A DNA stretch of 42,888 nt from Methylococcales bacterium. Lineage in GTDB: Bacteria; Pseudomonadota; Gammaproteobacteria; Methylococcales; Methylomonadaceae. The stretch is from NCBI GenBank assembly GCA_023145835.1, contig JAGLDH010000138.1, positions 1-42,888 on the forward strand. Reading direction: 5' to 3'. The notes below the pieces were generated by a model, which did not search any database, was not told the DNA's origin, and saw only the letters and a list, made by a program, of their open reading frames with translations. Both the position numbers and the translations under genes were made by a program. The first letter of the stretch is position 1. Each line of letters begins with the position of its first letter. Positions 20,783-31,097 of the stretch are shown here, piece after piece.

Positions 20783-21541
20783 TTATTGAGGAAGGTAGTA
20801 GATTTCAGAGTTAATATCTCCATTAGAGAAAAGTTCTAATACTCTATATCCAGGTGATTTATCATCGAGTGCATATTTAACACTATCTGGCTTAAACTGA
20901 AAACATGTTGATGGTGCTCCTAATATAAGTCTGTTATTTTTTTTAAGTTCTTGTTTTTGATGTATGTGACCACAGGTTATTGCTTTTACTTGTGGGTATT
21001 TGCTTATTATCGAAAAAAACTCATCACTGTTTTCTATCGTCATCGTATCTAGCCAACGACTACCTGTCGGAATGGAATTGTGATGAATCGCAATTAAAGT
21101 GTTCAAGTGGGAATGCAGATTTAATGATTTGCTTAAAAATTCAAGTTCAGTTGAATCTATAAACCCACCTTGTGTTCCATCTTTTTTACTATTTAAGCAA
21201 ATTATTTGCCAATGCTTAAACAGATTGTTTTTGTTGCAATTGACTTTCTCTGATTGAATGAGCTTTTGCATTAATGCAATATCATCATGGTTTCCAGGTA
21301 AACAGACAGTTCTGGTTTTATATTTCTCTAGTTCTTGGTGTATTCTTTGATAGCCAAAATGACTAGGATCCTGGACTAAATCACCTGTAACAAGTATTAA
21401 ATCAAATTGCTTATGCTTAGAAAAGGCATACTTTAATACATTGCAAAAAGATTGCTCTGTATCCACATTGCACATTTTTTCGCCTAATTTAGTCAGGAGA
21501 TGTAAATCAGTAATTTGTAAAATTGAAAGAGGTGATTCCAT
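20783..21541 (-). CDS. cpdA: Metallophosphoesterase, cyclic-AMP phosphodiesterase-like
   Basis: This 252-aa calcineurin-like phosphoesterase of the CpdA/Icc group hydrolyses 3',5'-cyclic nucleotides in characterised members. All metal-binding motifs are visible: ITDLHL (DxH), VTGDLVQD, PGNHDD, AIHHN and CGHIHQ. The gene starts two bases after the argA stop and is thus the last gene of a minus-strand operon with argA. The substrate is assumed from the family; cyclic-AMP specificity cannot be read from the sequence. Confidence 0.78.
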   Translation of the reverse strand: MESPLSILQITDLHLLTKLGEKMCNVDTEQSFCNVLKYAFSKHKQFDLILVTGDLVQDPSHFGYQRIHQELEKYKTRTVCLPGNHDDIALMQKLIQSEKVNCNKNNLFKHWQIICLNSKKDGTQGGFIDSTELEFLSKSLNLHSHLNTLIAIHHNSIPTGSRWLDTMTIENSDEFFSIISKYPQVKAITCGHIHQKQELKKNNRLILGAPSTCFQFKPDSVKYALDDKSPGYRVLELFSNGDINSEIYYLPQ

Positions 21542-21543
21542 AT

Positions 21544-22851
21544 TTAAATTTTTTTACAGAGAACCTTAGAGTTTCGTTCATAATTATAAAACTCTTTACG
21601 TTGTTTGGGTAGAGTATCTATTTCAGTGGGTTCAAAGCCACGTTCAATAAACCAGTGCATCGTTTGGGTTGATAAAACAAAGAGCTTATTCAACTTTTGA
21701 GCTTTTGCTTTTGAGATTAAGTGTTCTAATAAACTATTTCCTCGTGTTGATTTTTGATAGTCAATGTGAACAGCAAGACACGCAATTTCAGCTGATTGCT
21801 TATCATTCATCGGGTGAAATGCAGTACACCCAATAATCAAGCCATCTCGTTCTATAACAATATAGTCATTAATTTCCATTTCCAGTTTTTCTCGAGAACG
21901 TTTTACCAGTAGTCCTTGATTTTCTAGCGGTTTAATCAACTCTAGTATACCTGCTATATCATGTAAACTTGCTGTTCTAATCTCTTCAAATTGATCTGAA
22001 CTAATCAGTGTCCCTGAGCCATCTCGAGTAAAAAGCTCCAGTAATAATGCTCCATCAATATGTCTATTGATTAAGTGAACTCTTTTAACTCCTTGTTGAC
22101 AACTTTGGATAGCAGCATTTAATGAGTTATGAACTATTTTAGTTAGATTACTTTCTTGTTGTAAAAAAAAACCTGCTTCTTTGGTTGTCATTTGCTGAAT
22201 TTGTTTCTGATTTGAAGTACAACTTTGTTCGGTCAATAGAATGAGCTTTTCAGCTTGTAAAGCAATTGCAACTTCTGTGGCGACATGTTCAGCAGCTAAA
22301 TTAAAAATCTCGCCACTAGGGGAGTAACCTAATGGGGAGATGAGCACTACATTATTATGGTCTAATTGTTGCTGAATACTTTCATATTCTATTCTACGAA
22401 CTTGTCCTGTGTGCTGATAATCAACTCCGTCTATTATCCCTAAGGGTTTAGCAATGACAAAGTTTCCTGAGGCAACATTTATTTTTGCACCAGCCATAGG
22501 TGAATTTGATAAACCCATTGAAAGCAAGGCTTCTATTTCTACACGAACCAAACCGGCAGCTTCCTTTACACATTGAAGTGCACTATTATCAGTAATCCTC
22601 AGGTTTTCGTGGAATTTGAAACTGATATTTTGTTGTTTTAGTCGCAGATCAATTTGTGGACGAATACCATGAATTAGAACTAGTCGAATACCTAAGCTTT
22701 TTAGCAGTGCAAAATCATGAATTAAATTGTCGCAGCCCTCCAACACCATTTCACCACTAAAATAAATGACAAAAGTTTTATTTCGGTGTGCATGAATATA
22801 GGGTGAGGAGTTTCTAAACCAGCTTACAAAATCGGTAGGAATAATTGGCAT
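21544..22851 (-). CDS. argA: N-acetylglutamate synthase
   Basis: ArgA acetylates glutamate at the start of arginine synthesis. The 435-aa chain combines an amino-acid-kinase-like domain (about 1-285; FVIYFSGEMV and LVLIHGIRPQID near the start, LISPLGYSPSGE in the middle) with a C-terminal GNAT acetyltransferase domain (about 290-435; IGCTAFHP and EIACLAVHIDYQKSTRGNSL). The length is close to the E. coli enzyme. cpdA follows by two bases, and ilvD lies 59 bp upstream. argD and argF are close by but form a separate unit. Confidence 0.95.
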   Translation of the reverse strand: MPIIPTDFVSWFRNSSPYIHAHRNKTFVIYFSGEMVLEGCDNLIHDFALLKSLGIRLVLIHGIRPQIDLRLKQQNISFKFHENLRITDNSALQCVKEAAGLVRVEIEALLSMGLSNSPMAGAKINVASGNFVIAKPLGIIDGVDYQHTGQVRRIEYESIQQQLDHNNVVLISPLGYSPSGEIFNLAAEHVATEVAIALQAEKLILLTEQSCTSNQKQIQQMTTKEAGFFLQQESNLTKIVHNSLNAAIQSCQQGVKRVHLINRHIDGALLLELFTRDGSGTLISSDQFEEIRTASLHDIAGILELIKPLENQGLLVKRSREKLEMEINDYIVIERDGLIIGCTAFHPMNDKQSAEIACLAVHIDYQKSTRGNSLLEHLISKAKAQKLNKLFVLSTQTMHWFIERGFEPTEIDTLPKQRKEFYNYERNSKVLCKKI

Positions 22852-22872
22852 GAGTTTTTTGTAACAAAATAG

Positions 22873-22898
22873 GGAGCAGTTTTTAATTAAACTGTTCC
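22873..22898 (-). terminator. Hairpin between ilvD and argA
   Basis: The arms GGAGCAGTTT and AAACTGTTCC pair with one mismatch around a six-base AT loop. On the minus strand the hairpin lies 12 bases past the ilvD stop and is followed by CTATTTTGTT. It may partly terminate the ilvD transcript before argA. Confidence 0.45.
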
Positions 22899-22910
22899 TA
22901 ACAAGTTGTG

Positions 22911-24602
22911 TTAATTATCTGTTACAGCACCAGTTGAAGCAGAACTTACTAATTTTGCATACTTAGATAATACACCACGGGTATATTTAGGTTCCGGTTG
23001 TTTCCAGCTTTGTAAGCGTTGGTTAATAATCTCGCCCTTTACATGCAGTGTCAGTTTTTTACTTTCAGCATCAATCGTAATTTGATCGCCATTTTCAACA
23101 ATAGCTAGAGTACCACCTTCATGAGCTTCTGGTGTTATGTGACCGACTACAAACCCATGTGTTCCACCGGAAAACCGGCCATCTGTAATTAATGCAACTT
23201 CTTGCCCTAGTCCTTTACCCATAACGGCAGCTGTTGGAGAAAGCATTTCGCGCATACCTGGCCCACCTTTTGGCCCTTCATAACGAACGACAATGACATC
23301 ACCTTTTACAATGTCACCCTTTAATATGCTCTGTAATGCTTCTTCTTCAGCTTCAAACACTTTAGCTGAACCAGTAAAGACAAGTCCTTCCTTGCCCGTG
23401 ATTTTTGCAACAGACCCTTCGGTTGCCAGATTGCCATATAAAATAGCTAAGTGACTATCCTTTTTAATGGGATTGTCTAATGAGTGAATCATATCCTGTC
23501 CATCAGGATAAGGTGCTACATCTGCTAAGTTTTCAGCTAACGTTTTACCCGTGACAGTTAAACAATCTCCATGTAACAAACCTTGATCTAAGAGTATTTT
23601 CATTAATGGTTGAATACCACCAATTTCAATTAACTCAGCCATTTGATAGCGGCCACTAGGTTTTAAATCTGCCAACATAGGGACGTTGGCTCCAATGCGT
23701 GTAAAGCTATCTAAAGTAATATCAACATGGGCAGCATTTGCCATCGCTATGATGTGTAAAACAGCATTAGTTGATCCGCCTAGGGCAATAATAATTGTTA
23801 TTGCGTTTTCAAATGCTTTTTTAGTCATGATATCACTAGGTTTGATATCTTTTTTCAATAATTCTAGCACAGCTGCTCCTGCACGTTCGCAATCTAAGCG
23901 TTTGTCTTCTGAAATTGCTGCTTGAGCAGAGCTATTAGGTAAACTCATACCTAGTGCTTCAATTGCTGATGCCATTGTATTCGCTGTATACATTCCACCA
24001 CATGACCCTGCACCAGGGATTGCTTTTTCTTCGATAGCAGCTAGTTCTGCATCATCAATTTTATCGTTAGCTCTAGCGCCTACAGCTTCAAAAACTGAAA
24101 CGACATCGAGTTTTTTATCTTTATGACAACCCGGAAGAATTGTGCCGCCGTAAACAAAAATTGCTGGGCGGTTTAATCGAGATATTGCAATCATGCAGCC
24201 CGGCATATTTTTATCACAGCCACCAATTGCAACAACACCATCAAAGCCTTGGCAGCCAACAACAGTTTCAATTGAATCAGCGATAACTTCTCGTGAAACT
24301 AGAGAGTACTTCATTCCTTCTGTACCCATTGATATTCCATCAGAAATAGTAATAGTGTTAAATATCACTGCTTTTCCACTGGCATTATCAACACCTTTGG
24401 CTGCATTATCAGCCAAATTGTTTATATGCATATTGCAAGGCGTTACCATGCTCCATGTTGATGCAATACCAATTTGTGGTTTTTTAAAATCTTCGTTTTT
24501 AAAACCTACAGCATGTAGCATTGCACGACTTGGTGCACGCTCCATGCCATCAACAACTAAAGATGAAAATGATCGTGTGTTTTTATCATCTGAATTTGCC
24601 AT
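22911..24602 (-). CDS. ilvD: Dihydroxy-acid dehydratase
   Basis: IlvD dehydrates dihydroxy acids to 2-keto acids in isoleucine and valine synthesis. The 563-aa chain has the three cluster-binding cysteines in [19 protein letters not shown] and [14 protein letters not shown], plus the C-terminal [19 protein letters not shown]. The length of about 560 and these motifs fit the form common in bacteria with a 2Fe-2S cluster. The gene follows the SH3-domain protein by 27 bp on the minus strand. Confidence 0.97.
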   Translation of the reverse strand: MANSDDKNTRSFSSLVVDGMERAPSRAMLHAVGFKNEDFKKPQIGIASTWSMVTPCNMHINNLADNAAKGVDNASGKAVIFNTITISDGISMGTEGMKYSLVSREVIADSIETVVGCQGFDGVVAIGGCDKNMPGCMIAISRLNRPAIFVYGGTILPGCHKDKKLDVVSVFEAVGARANDKIDDAELAAIEEKAIPGAGSCGGMYTANTMASAIEALGMSLPNSSAQAAISEDKRLDCERAGAAVLELLKKDIKPSDIMTKKAFENAITIIIALGGSTNAVLHIIAMANAAHVDITLDSFTRIGANVPMLADLKPSGRYQMAELIEIGGIQPLMKILLDQGLLHGDCLTVTGKTLAENLADVAPYPDGQDMIHSLDNPIKKDSHLAILYGNLATEGSVAKITGKEGLVFTGSAKVFEAEEEALQSILKGDIVKGDVIVVRYEGPKGGPGMREMLSPTAAVMGKGLGQEVALITDGRFSGGTHGFVVGHITPEAHEGGTLAIVENGDQITIDAESKKLTLHVKGEIINQRLQSWKQPEPKYTRGVLSKYAKLVSSASTGAVTDN

Positions 24603-24629
24603 ATAAATAATGTCCTGTTTATAAAATAA

Positions 24630-25304
24630 TTAAAATGTATCCCAAGAACTGCTTCTTTTTCGCTGCCAGCTCAATTTAGGTAATATTATGCCTAAAATTA
24701 CACCTAATAGGGATAAAAAACCACCATATAAAAACCAATCTTGGTTAGAACTGTCTTTTAATGTTTGGTTTTCGCGTTTTATTTGCTGTAACTGCCGTTC
24801 TACAGAAATAAATCGTCCCTGTATGTGGTCTCTTTGTCGTCGGGTTTGTACGGCATTAGCTGCTGTTCTACGTATTTCTGCAAGCTCTTTCTTTATTTTT
24901 TCATTTTCTTGTATTAATGGATTACTTGTACCCTCTTCTAAGTTACCTTGGGATTTTAACTGAATAACTTCTTTCTCTAGTAAAATTTTTTCTTGTTTCA
25001 ACGATTCGAGTGATTTGTTTGCTTGACTTAAAAACCATTTGTTTATTGGTTTATTTAAGGTATCACTTGTTAAAACATATCCTACTTCTCCATTACTTGT
25101 ACGAACTCGAGAATACCCAGTGTTTTTATCTTTGCTGAGTACTGTAAGTTCAGTTCCACTGGTTAACATTTTTATAATTTTACTATTTGTATTTCCGTCC
25201 TGTCTAAGCGTATATTTCGCTTCATCTGTTATATAAATAGTTTTAGCATTAACATGCGTACTAATGAATAAAAAAGTAATATATAGAAGTAGAATGTTTT
25301 TCAC
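24630..25304 (-). CDS. SH3-domain membrane protein (YgiM/TIGR04211-like)
   Basis: The protein has 224 aa. Residues 1-20 are a signal peptide (FISTHVNA). Residues about 22-88 form a bacterial SH3 domain with YTLRQDGNTNSKIIKMLTSG and VGYVLTSDTLNKP. A long coiled coil follows (about 95-180), then a transmembrane helix at about 188-210 (LYGGFLSLLGVILGIILP) and a short basic cytoplasmic tail. This architecture matches the TIGR04211 family that includes E. coli YgiM. No enzymatic function is known to me; a role at the cell wall is inferred from the SH3 domain. It is upstream of ilvD by 27 bp. Confidence 0.85.
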   Translation of the reverse strand: MKNILLLYITFLFISTHVNAKTIYITDEAKYTLRQDGNTNSKIIKMLTSGTELTVLSKDKNTGYSRVRTSNGEVGYVLTSDTLNKPINKWFLSQANKSLESLKQEKILLEKEVIQLKSQGNLEEGTSNPLIQENEKIKKELAEIRRTAANAVQTRRQRDHIQGRFISVERQLQQIKRENQTLKDSSNQDWFLYGGFLSLLGVILGIILPKLSWQRKRSSSWDTF

Positions 25305-25485
25305 AAGTTAACCTTTGATTGTGATTGCTGATGGACTTATTTGTTTAATGATCATTACACATATCAACATGAATACTTTGATAGAACAAAACCTGTTGAT
25401 AGGGCTTCAGTTTGCAATGATGTCATGTTATATAAATATAGTGGATGAAGTCTAATTGATCAAAAGTGTATTGATGAAGTATTGG

Positions 25486-26385
25486 TTATTTACAAAGGAG
25501 AAATTCAAGTAATGCCTTTTGTGCATGTAAACGATTTTCTGCAGCATCAAACACCACACTTTGTGAGCCATCAATGACTTCAGCAGTCACTTCTTCCCCT
25601 CTATGTGCTGGTAAACAATGCATGAAAAGAGCACCTTTGTTAGCTATGTTCATTGTTGATGAGGAGACTTGAAAACTTTTAAAAGCAATTTCGCGTTTTT
25701 TTTGTTCCTCTTCTTGTCCCATACTTGCCCAAACGTCTGTAACAATTAGATCTGAATTTTCTGAAGCCTGATTTAACGAATGAAAAATATTAATACGATC
25801 ACCAGCAGCATCAACAATATCTTGGATAGGTTTGTAACCTTCTGGACAAGCAATGTTGAGTGTAAAATCAAGCAAATGAGCTGCATTGATATATGAATGA
25901 CACATGTTATTGCCATCACCCACCCAAGTAACAGTTTTCCCCGCAATATCACCTTTATGTTCAAAGTAAGTTTGCATATCTGCAAGTAATTGGCATGGAT
26001 GTAATAGATCAGTTAAACCATTGATGATAGGAACAGATGAGTATTTTGCAAAGGTTGTGACTGTTTCATGAGAAAAAGTTCTAAGCATAATGCAGTCAAC
26101 CATGCTGGATATAACTCGAGCGCTATCTTCTAGGGGTTCTCCTCTGCCTAATTGAGTATCTCTAGATGATAAGAAAAGGGCGCTTCCACCAAAATGGGTC
26201 ATGCCTGTTTCAAATGAAATACGGGTACGAGTTGATGATTTTTCAAAAATCATTGCTAATACCTGGCCTTTCAATGGTTGAAAGTTTGGATCTCTATTAT
26301 TTTTTAAATCAATAGCTCTATTGATAATAGAGTGAAGTTCTTTGCTCGATAAATCAAGCAGACTTATAAAGTGTTTGGGTTGCAT
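25486..26385 (-). CDS. argF: Ornithine carbamoyltransferase
   Basis: ArgF makes citrulline from ornithine and carbamoyl phosphate. The 299-aa chain contains the carbamoyl-phosphate site [21 protein letters not shown], the ornithine loop near [10 protein letters not shown], and the catalytic Cys motif [11 protein letters not shown]. Its start lies 11 bases after the argD stop, so the two form an argD-argF operon. Confidence 0.97.
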   Translation of the reverse strand: MQPKHFISLLDLSSKELHSIINRAIDLKNNRDPNFQPLKGQVLAMIFEKSSTRTRISFETGMTHFGGSALFLSSRDTQLGRGEPLEDSARVISSMVDCIMLRTFSHETVTTFAKYSSVPIINGLTDLLHPCQLLADMQTYFEHKGDIAGKTVTWVGDGNNMCHSYINAAHLLDFTLNIACPEGYKPIQDIVDAAGDRINIFHSLNQASENSDLIVTDVWASMGQEEEQKKREIAFKSFQVSSSTMNIANKGALFMHCLPAHRGEEVTAEVIDGSQSVVFDAAENRLHAQKALLEFLLCK

Positions 26386-26396
26386 TGTATTTACAG

Positions 26397-27572
26397 CTAT
26401 TTAGTGAATTCTTGGATGAGTTCTGACAACGTATCTGTCAATAACTCTATTTGTTCAGAATTGATGATTAGAGGAGGGAGTAAACGTATGGTTTTTTCGG
26501 CGGTTACATTAATAAGTAATCCTTTCTTTTGAGCCAAAGTGACGAGTTCACTGCAAGGTTTTGAAAGATCAATACCTATCATTAATCCCATATTTCTAAT
26601 ATTTGAAACATTCTGATTATATTGTAATTTGTTGATTAAATTAGTCCGTATTTCAGTACCTTTAGCTTCAACTTGGTCAATTATTTTTTCGTTGTCAAGT
26701 GTTTCTAAAACCGCAAGTGCTGCACTACACGCTAATGGGTTTCCTCCAAAAGTCGACCCGTGCTTTCCAGCAGTTAGTAAGGTGGCTGCTTTGCCTTTTG
26801 CAAGACAAGCACCTATAGGAACTCCATTTCCTAGAGCTTTAGCTAATGTGCAAACATCAGGAATAATATCATTGTGTTGATAAGCAAGAAACTTTCCCGT
26901 TCGACCTATGCCTGTTTGAATCTCATCCAACATCATTAATAAGTTATGTTGGTCACATAATGATCTAATTTGGCTAAGATAATTAAAAGCTGGAATGTTT
27001 ACGCCACCTTCACCTTGAACGGGTTCTGTAAGTATAGCAACAATATTTTTGTTGTTTTTTAAAGTATTATTGATGGCATCAATATTATTAAAAGGTATGT
27101 GGATAAAGCCTTCCAGTAAAGGTGTAAAGCCCTCTTGTATTTTTTTGTTTCCAGTTGCGCTGAGCGTTGCTAATGTACGGCCATGAAAACTCTTTTCCAT
27201 GACTAAAATACAAGGGTTGTCTATCCCTTGTTGGTGTCCATAAAGTCTTGCAATTTTTAATGCAGCTTCATTGGCTTCAGCTCCAGAATTAGAGAAAAAG
27301 ACATTATCCATACCACTTTTTCTAATTAATATATTAGCTAGTTGCTCTTGAGTCGCAATATTATATAAGTTAGAGGTATGTAAAAGTTTTTGACTTTGTT
27401 TACATAGGGCATGATGAATTGCTGGGTGAGCATGGCCAAGATTGCAAACGGCAATTCCAGAAAGAGCATCAAGGTAGCGATTGTTATTTTGATCCCATAA
27501 CCAAACACCTTCACCTCGATCAAAGGTAATAGGTAAGCGATTATAGGTAGGCATTACATGAGTATTCATCAT
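26397..27572 (-). CDS. argD: Acetylornithine aminotransferase
   Basis: This class III pyridoxal-phosphate aminotransferase of arginine synthesis has 391 aa. The cofactor site is visible in [44 protein letters not shown] and the Schiff-base Lys in LAKALGNG, with [11 protein letters not shown] beyond. The start has a second ATG directly next to it. It is the first gene of argD-argF on the minus strand and is divergent from grxD. Confidence 0.94.
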   Translation of the reverse strand: MMNTHVMPTYNRLPITFDRGEGVWLWDQNNNRYLDALSGIAVCNLGHAHPAIHHALCKQSQKLLHTSNLYNIATQEQLANILIRKSGMDNVFFSNSGAEANEAALKIARLYGHQQGIDNPCILVMEKSFHGRTLATLSATGNKKIQEGFTPLLEGFIHIPFNNIDAINNTLKNNKNIVAILTEPVQGEGGVNIPAFNYLSQIRSLCDQHNLLMMLDEIQTGIGRTGKFLAYQHNDIIPDVCTLAKALGNGVPIGACLAKGKAATLLTAGKHGSTFGGNPLACSAALAVLETLDNEKIIDQVEAKGTEIRTNLINKLQYNQNVSNIRNMGLMIGIDLSKPCSELVTLAQKKGLLINVTAEKTIRLLPPLIINSEQIELLTDTLSELIQEFTK

Positions 27573-27749
27573 AAATTTATCGTGTTAACAGTCTTTCGGG
27601 AAGAGCCAAACAATATATCGAAAAACCTTCCATTATATCGGGAAGATATTTTCAGGCAAGAAAGATTTATGATTTTGATGAAATAACCTTTTGTTAGTTG
27701 AGAAAAGTTGATAAAATCGATTGGTTATTATTAATTTGAGTAAACACTA

Positions 27750-28061
27750 ATGGAAGTTATAGATAGAATTAAAGATCAATTAAGCAGTCACCCCGTCGTT
27801 TTATATATGAAAGGGTCGCCAGATTTTCCACAATGCGGTTTTTCAGGTCAAACAGTTCAAGTACTAAAGGCTTGTAATGCTCAGTTTATGTACATTAATA
27901 TTTTTGAAGACCCTGAAGTTAGAGAAGCACTTAAGGAGTACTCAAGTTGGCCGACCTATCCTCAGCTTTATATTAAAGGTGAGTTAATTGGAGGGTGTGA
28001 TATTGTTATTGATCTGCATAATAAAGGTGAACTTGAAGGTCTTTTAGCTGCAGCTAGTTAG
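27750..28061 (+). CDS. grxD: Monothiol glutaredoxin
   Basis: GrxD-type glutaredoxins carry and deliver iron-sulfur clusters. At 103 aa the size is typical. The active site is the single-Cys CGFS in DFPQCGFSGQTV, preceded by VVLYMKGSP; WPTYPQLYIKGELIGGCDI forms the glutathione-binding region. It is convergent with rnt and shares a hairpin terminator with it. Confidence 0.96.
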   Translation: MEVIDRIKDQLSSHPVVLYMKGSPDFPQCGFSGQTVQVLKACNAQFMYINIFEDPEVREALKEYSSWPTYPQLYIKGELIGGCDIVIDLHNKGELEGLLAAAS

Positions 28062-28095
28062 GAACATGGTTTTTTAATTACATCTTTTTTTAAAG

Positions 28096-28136
28096 ACAAA
28101 TGAAGGCTGAAAGTGACGATGGCCTTTATTTGTTTT
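28096..28136. terminator. Bidirectional terminator between grxD and rnt
   Basis: The arms ACAAATGAAGGC and GCCTTTATTTGT pair with one mismatch and are followed by TTT on the plus strand and preceded by a TTTTTTTAAAG run. The structure overlaps the rnt stop codon. It is well placed to end both convergent transcripts. Confidence 0.6.
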
Positions 28137-28764
28137 GATGATCTTCAAAGTCCTTCCAGCGATTCACTATCATACAAAATAGTTTCGCTGTTTGTTCCGC
28201 ATCGTATAGCGCTGAATGTGCCTTCTCCGCATCCCATTCTAAACCCGCTGCTTTAGCTATTTTCGCAAGAACAGTTTGGCCATAAGCTAAACCGCCTAAT
28301 GTCGCAGTATCAAAACTACTGAATGGGTGGAAAGGGCTTCTTTTAATTTTTGTTCTTTCAATGGCAGCATTTAAAAAGTTAATATCAAAAGCGGGATTAT
28401 GACCCACTAAAATTGCCCGAGTACATTCATTACGTTTTACAGCGGCTTTAATAGGAGAAAAAATGTTAGTTAACGCTTCTTTTTCTTCAATTGCCATACG
28501 GAATGGGTGGTAAGGGTCAATCCCTGTGAATTTGAGAGCCGCATCATCAAGTTCTGAGTCTTTAAAAGGGATAATGTTACAAGTATGGGTTTCTTTAATT
28601 TCTAAATACCCTTGACTGTCTGGTTCCACAATAACAGCTGCGATTTCTAGTAAAGGATTTTTTTTTGAATTAAAGCCAGCGGTTTCAATATCGATAATAA
28701 CAGGTAAATACCCTCTAAATCTTCGGGCTAGTAAAGGTTGATTTTTGTCCATTGAATTTGTCAC
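28126..28764 (-). CDS. rnt: Ribonuclease T
   Basis: This 3'-5' exoribonuclease trims tRNA and other stable RNA 3' ends in gammaproteobacteria. The 212-aa DEDDh fold shows VIIDIETAGF (first Asp/Glu pair), LVGHNPAFDINFL (third acidic residue) and HSALYDAEQTAKLF (His and last Asp). Two starts four codons apart are possible. RNase T is largely confined to gammaproteobacteria, which supports the assignment of the organism. Confidence 0.95.
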   Translation of the reverse strand: MTNSMDKNQPLLARRFRGYLPVIIDIETAGFNSKKNPLLEIAAVIVEPDSQGYLEIKETHTCNIIPFKDSELDDAALKFTGIDPYHPFRMAIEEKEALTNIFSPIKAAVKRNECTRAILVGHNPAFDINFLNAAIERTKIKRSPFHPFSSFDTATLGGLAYGQTVLAKIAKAAGLEWDAEKAHSALYDAEQTAKLFCMIVNRWKDFEDHQNK

Positions 28765-29192
28765 TGAATTATTATAACTGTACTATAAGCGCAATTTATA
28801 CTTCAAATTGAAACTTATTGTTAGTTGATTTGTTACTGTAGGTTATTTTTTTCGATTAATAATACTTCAATTTTAGTAATTTGTTATCGATAAAAGTAGT
28901 TTGCACTATAATTTGTGTTTGTAAAAAAGCATAAAAAGTTAAGAGCATCTCTATTAATTCTTGTTTGAGAAGGTATGCGCTTAAAATGTTTGAGAAAAAG
29001 CCGAAGATCGCAGTTAATAGTAAGCTATTAACAAGGTTTTCAATAAAGTGATCAAATATTTTAGGCGTTTACCTGTCGGATATAAATTAATAGAGATGCC
29101 CTTAAGGTTAACTGAATACTATATTACCTCAGTTTTAAGATTTGTTTGCTGATTTAACCTATTTGTTTTGAGTTTTTATTTTTGGAAAAGTT
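28765..29192. other. Intergenic region between rnt and mlaA
   Basis: This 428-bp gap holds promoters for the divergent rnt and mlaA genes and a palindromic element (28936-29110). A TATAAT at 28907-28912 pointing toward mlaA lies just before the element, so the mlaA transcript would carry the palindrome in its leader if this promoter is used. Confidence 0.45.
28936..29110. repeat. Palindromic MITE-like element, family A, long copy
   Basis: The left arm TTAAGAGCATCTCTATTAATT and the right arm AATTAATAGAGATGCCCTTAA pair at 20 of 21 positions. Further in, GCGCTTAAAATGTTTGA pairs with TCAAATATTTTAGGCGT, and a central TTAATAG/CTATTAA closes the fold. Most of this 175-bp element is therefore one long imperfect hairpin. 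It has no coding capacity, and a shorter relative lies at 10946-11030. Confidence 0.7.
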
Positions 29193-29954
29193 ATGAGTAA
29201 AAAAATTAATTTGTTTGTCTGTATCATTTTTTCGACAGTATTACTAAATGGGTGTGCTTCAACTCAAATAAAAAATCTAAATGATCCTTGGGAAGGTTGG
29301 AATAGGCCTGTTCATTCTTTTAATGATAAGCTTGATGGTTATGTTTTTAAGCCTGGGGCAAAAATATATCGTTGGGTTACACCTAAATTTGTAGATAGAT
29401 CTATTACCAATGTTTTTAGTAATATTAATGATATTGGTGTAACAATTAATGATGTTTTACAGGGTAAGTTTTTGCAGTCTGGACTGGATTTCTCTCGTTT
29501 TCTTGTCAATTCTACAGCTGGACTAGGTGGATTAATTGATGTTGCTTCAATGGTCGATTTACCAAAACATGAAGAAGATTTTGGTCAAACATTAGGTGTC
29601 TGGGGAGTTCCCACTGGCCCTTATTTGGTATTGCCATTTTTTGGGCCTAGTTCTCCCAGAGGTGCGAGTGGGCTTGTGGGAGATGCGGCTCTGAACCCCA
29701 CTAGTTATATTGGTTTTTTTGTATCTTATGTTTCTACAGGACTTTTTGTTATTGATACCGTTGATAAGCGTGCTGATAATTTAGGAACAGAAAAAACAGC
29801 AGATGAAGCTGCTGTTTTTGGACGATATGAATTTTTTAGAGATGCTTATATTGCAAAAAGAAGATCATTAATGTTGGATGGTAATGTTCCGGAAGAAGAG
29901 GACTTATTGCTTGATTTAGATGATGACTTTGATGAGTTAGACGAGAATCTTTAA
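29193..29954 (+). CDS. mlaA: Phospholipid-transport lipoprotein MlaA (VacJ)
   Basis: MlaA sits in the outer membrane and removes misplaced phospholipids from the outer leaflet, passing them to the Mla pathway. The 253-aa chain has a lipobox LLNGC and the family signature NDPWEGWNRPVHSFNDKLD. HEEDFGQTLGVWGVPTGPYLVLPFFGPSSPR is recognisable in parts: EDFGQTLGVWG, then GPYLVLPFFGPSSPRG. The C-terminus is strongly acidic (EEEDLLLDLDDDFDELDE). The rest of the Mla operon is not in this window. Confidence 0.95.
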   Translation: MSKKINLFVCIIFSTVLLNGCASTQIKNLNDPWEGWNRPVHSFNDKLDGYVFKPGAKIYRWVTPKFVDRSITNVFSNINDIGVTINDVLQGKFLQSGLDFSRFLVNSTAGLGGLIDVASMVDLPKHEEDFGQTLGVWGVPTGPYLVLPFFGPSSPRGASGLVGDAALNPTSYIGFFVSYVSTGLFVIDTVDKRADNLGTEKTADEAAVFGRYEFFRDAYIAKRRSLMLDGNVPEEEDLLLDLDDDFDELDENL

Positions 29955-31097
29955 CTCCGGAGTATTTTTTTTTAAAGTGGCTAGTTATTACCTATCTATA
30001 TCCAAAAAAAGTAATGACTAACCTCTGCTTTGTATTTTAGATTTTACTCACTATATTATTGTCATATTGTATTCAGTTTTTCCAATTCATTTCGTAATGA
30101 ATAATACTTCGCTAGTGGTTAGAATATTGTTTGGTAATGAAATTACACTAATATTCTCGTCTCTATTAATATTCATTAACTAAGATTTATTCTTATTGAT
30201 TTTTTTAATTAAAAATTATAGAGTTTTTTATATATATTTTATAAAAATTATATCTGCAAATTTTATATACTAGACAGAGTGCTCTTTATGCAGCATTAAA
30301 CTCCCCCAAAAATATTTAATATTCATCATGCTCAGTGACTAGAACTAAGCTATTGTTTAATGAATTTTTTTTCCTAATAGAATTGATGATAGATTCATTA
30401 AATGTCAACTTCCTCAGAATTTCTCCTATATATAGATGTTGCAGCTGTAGTGTTTATAAACAGGGAGGTAATAGCCAATCGAAATTGGCTGTTTATATTT
30501 GTATATTAGTATCTTGTTTATAGTTCATATCAATATAGGTTAAATATGTGCCTAAATTAGGGAAAAAAATATATACTTTTGGATAATTATATAAATATAA
30601 ATATGTGATATCTTTATATTTGTGACTTGGCGTTTTATAAAATAAATTTTATGTTTTTCTCAGTACATAACTAAAAAACCCCGAACTTTTTGTAGATTAT
30701 TGATTTTATATATTAGCTGTAAGATATTAGGTCTATATAAATCAATTTCTTAAGTTTCAAGAAAGTTATTGTTGTGTAAAAAGAATATTTTAAAAACAAT
30801 CGTTTGTTTTTTTTACTTTATTTTGTTTGTAATTATATCCATCTAACTAACTGGTAATTAATTAAAAACAAGCTATTGTTAAATAATAGCTGTCATCTCT
30901 CTCTTTATATTAGGTGAAAGCTTATGTTCTGGTAAGTATGTTTAGGTTCGTAGTTAGCTATAGTTCAGCTGTGCCAATCATTACAATAGAAAACTACGTG
31001 ATTCAGTTATTGTCGAAGAAAGGAAATATCCAGATATACGTCAACTCTGTTTTATTAACCTACTTATTAATTGGTTATTTTATTAATGGGAATTTTT
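29955..31097. other. Long AT-rich intergenic stretch
   Basis: More than 1.1 kb with no convincing gene. Two short ORFs (30335-30523 and 30914-31129) have no ribosome-binding site or recognisable domain, and the second overlaps the start of the VPLPA protein. Composition is more AT-rich than the neighbouring core genes. Promoter elements for the gene at 31098 should lie here, but none is clear. Confidence 0.45.

Noticed and set aside
30335-30523. 62-codon ORF in the AT-rich stretch
   Set aside because: No ribosome-binding site or domain; composition matches translated non-coding DNA.
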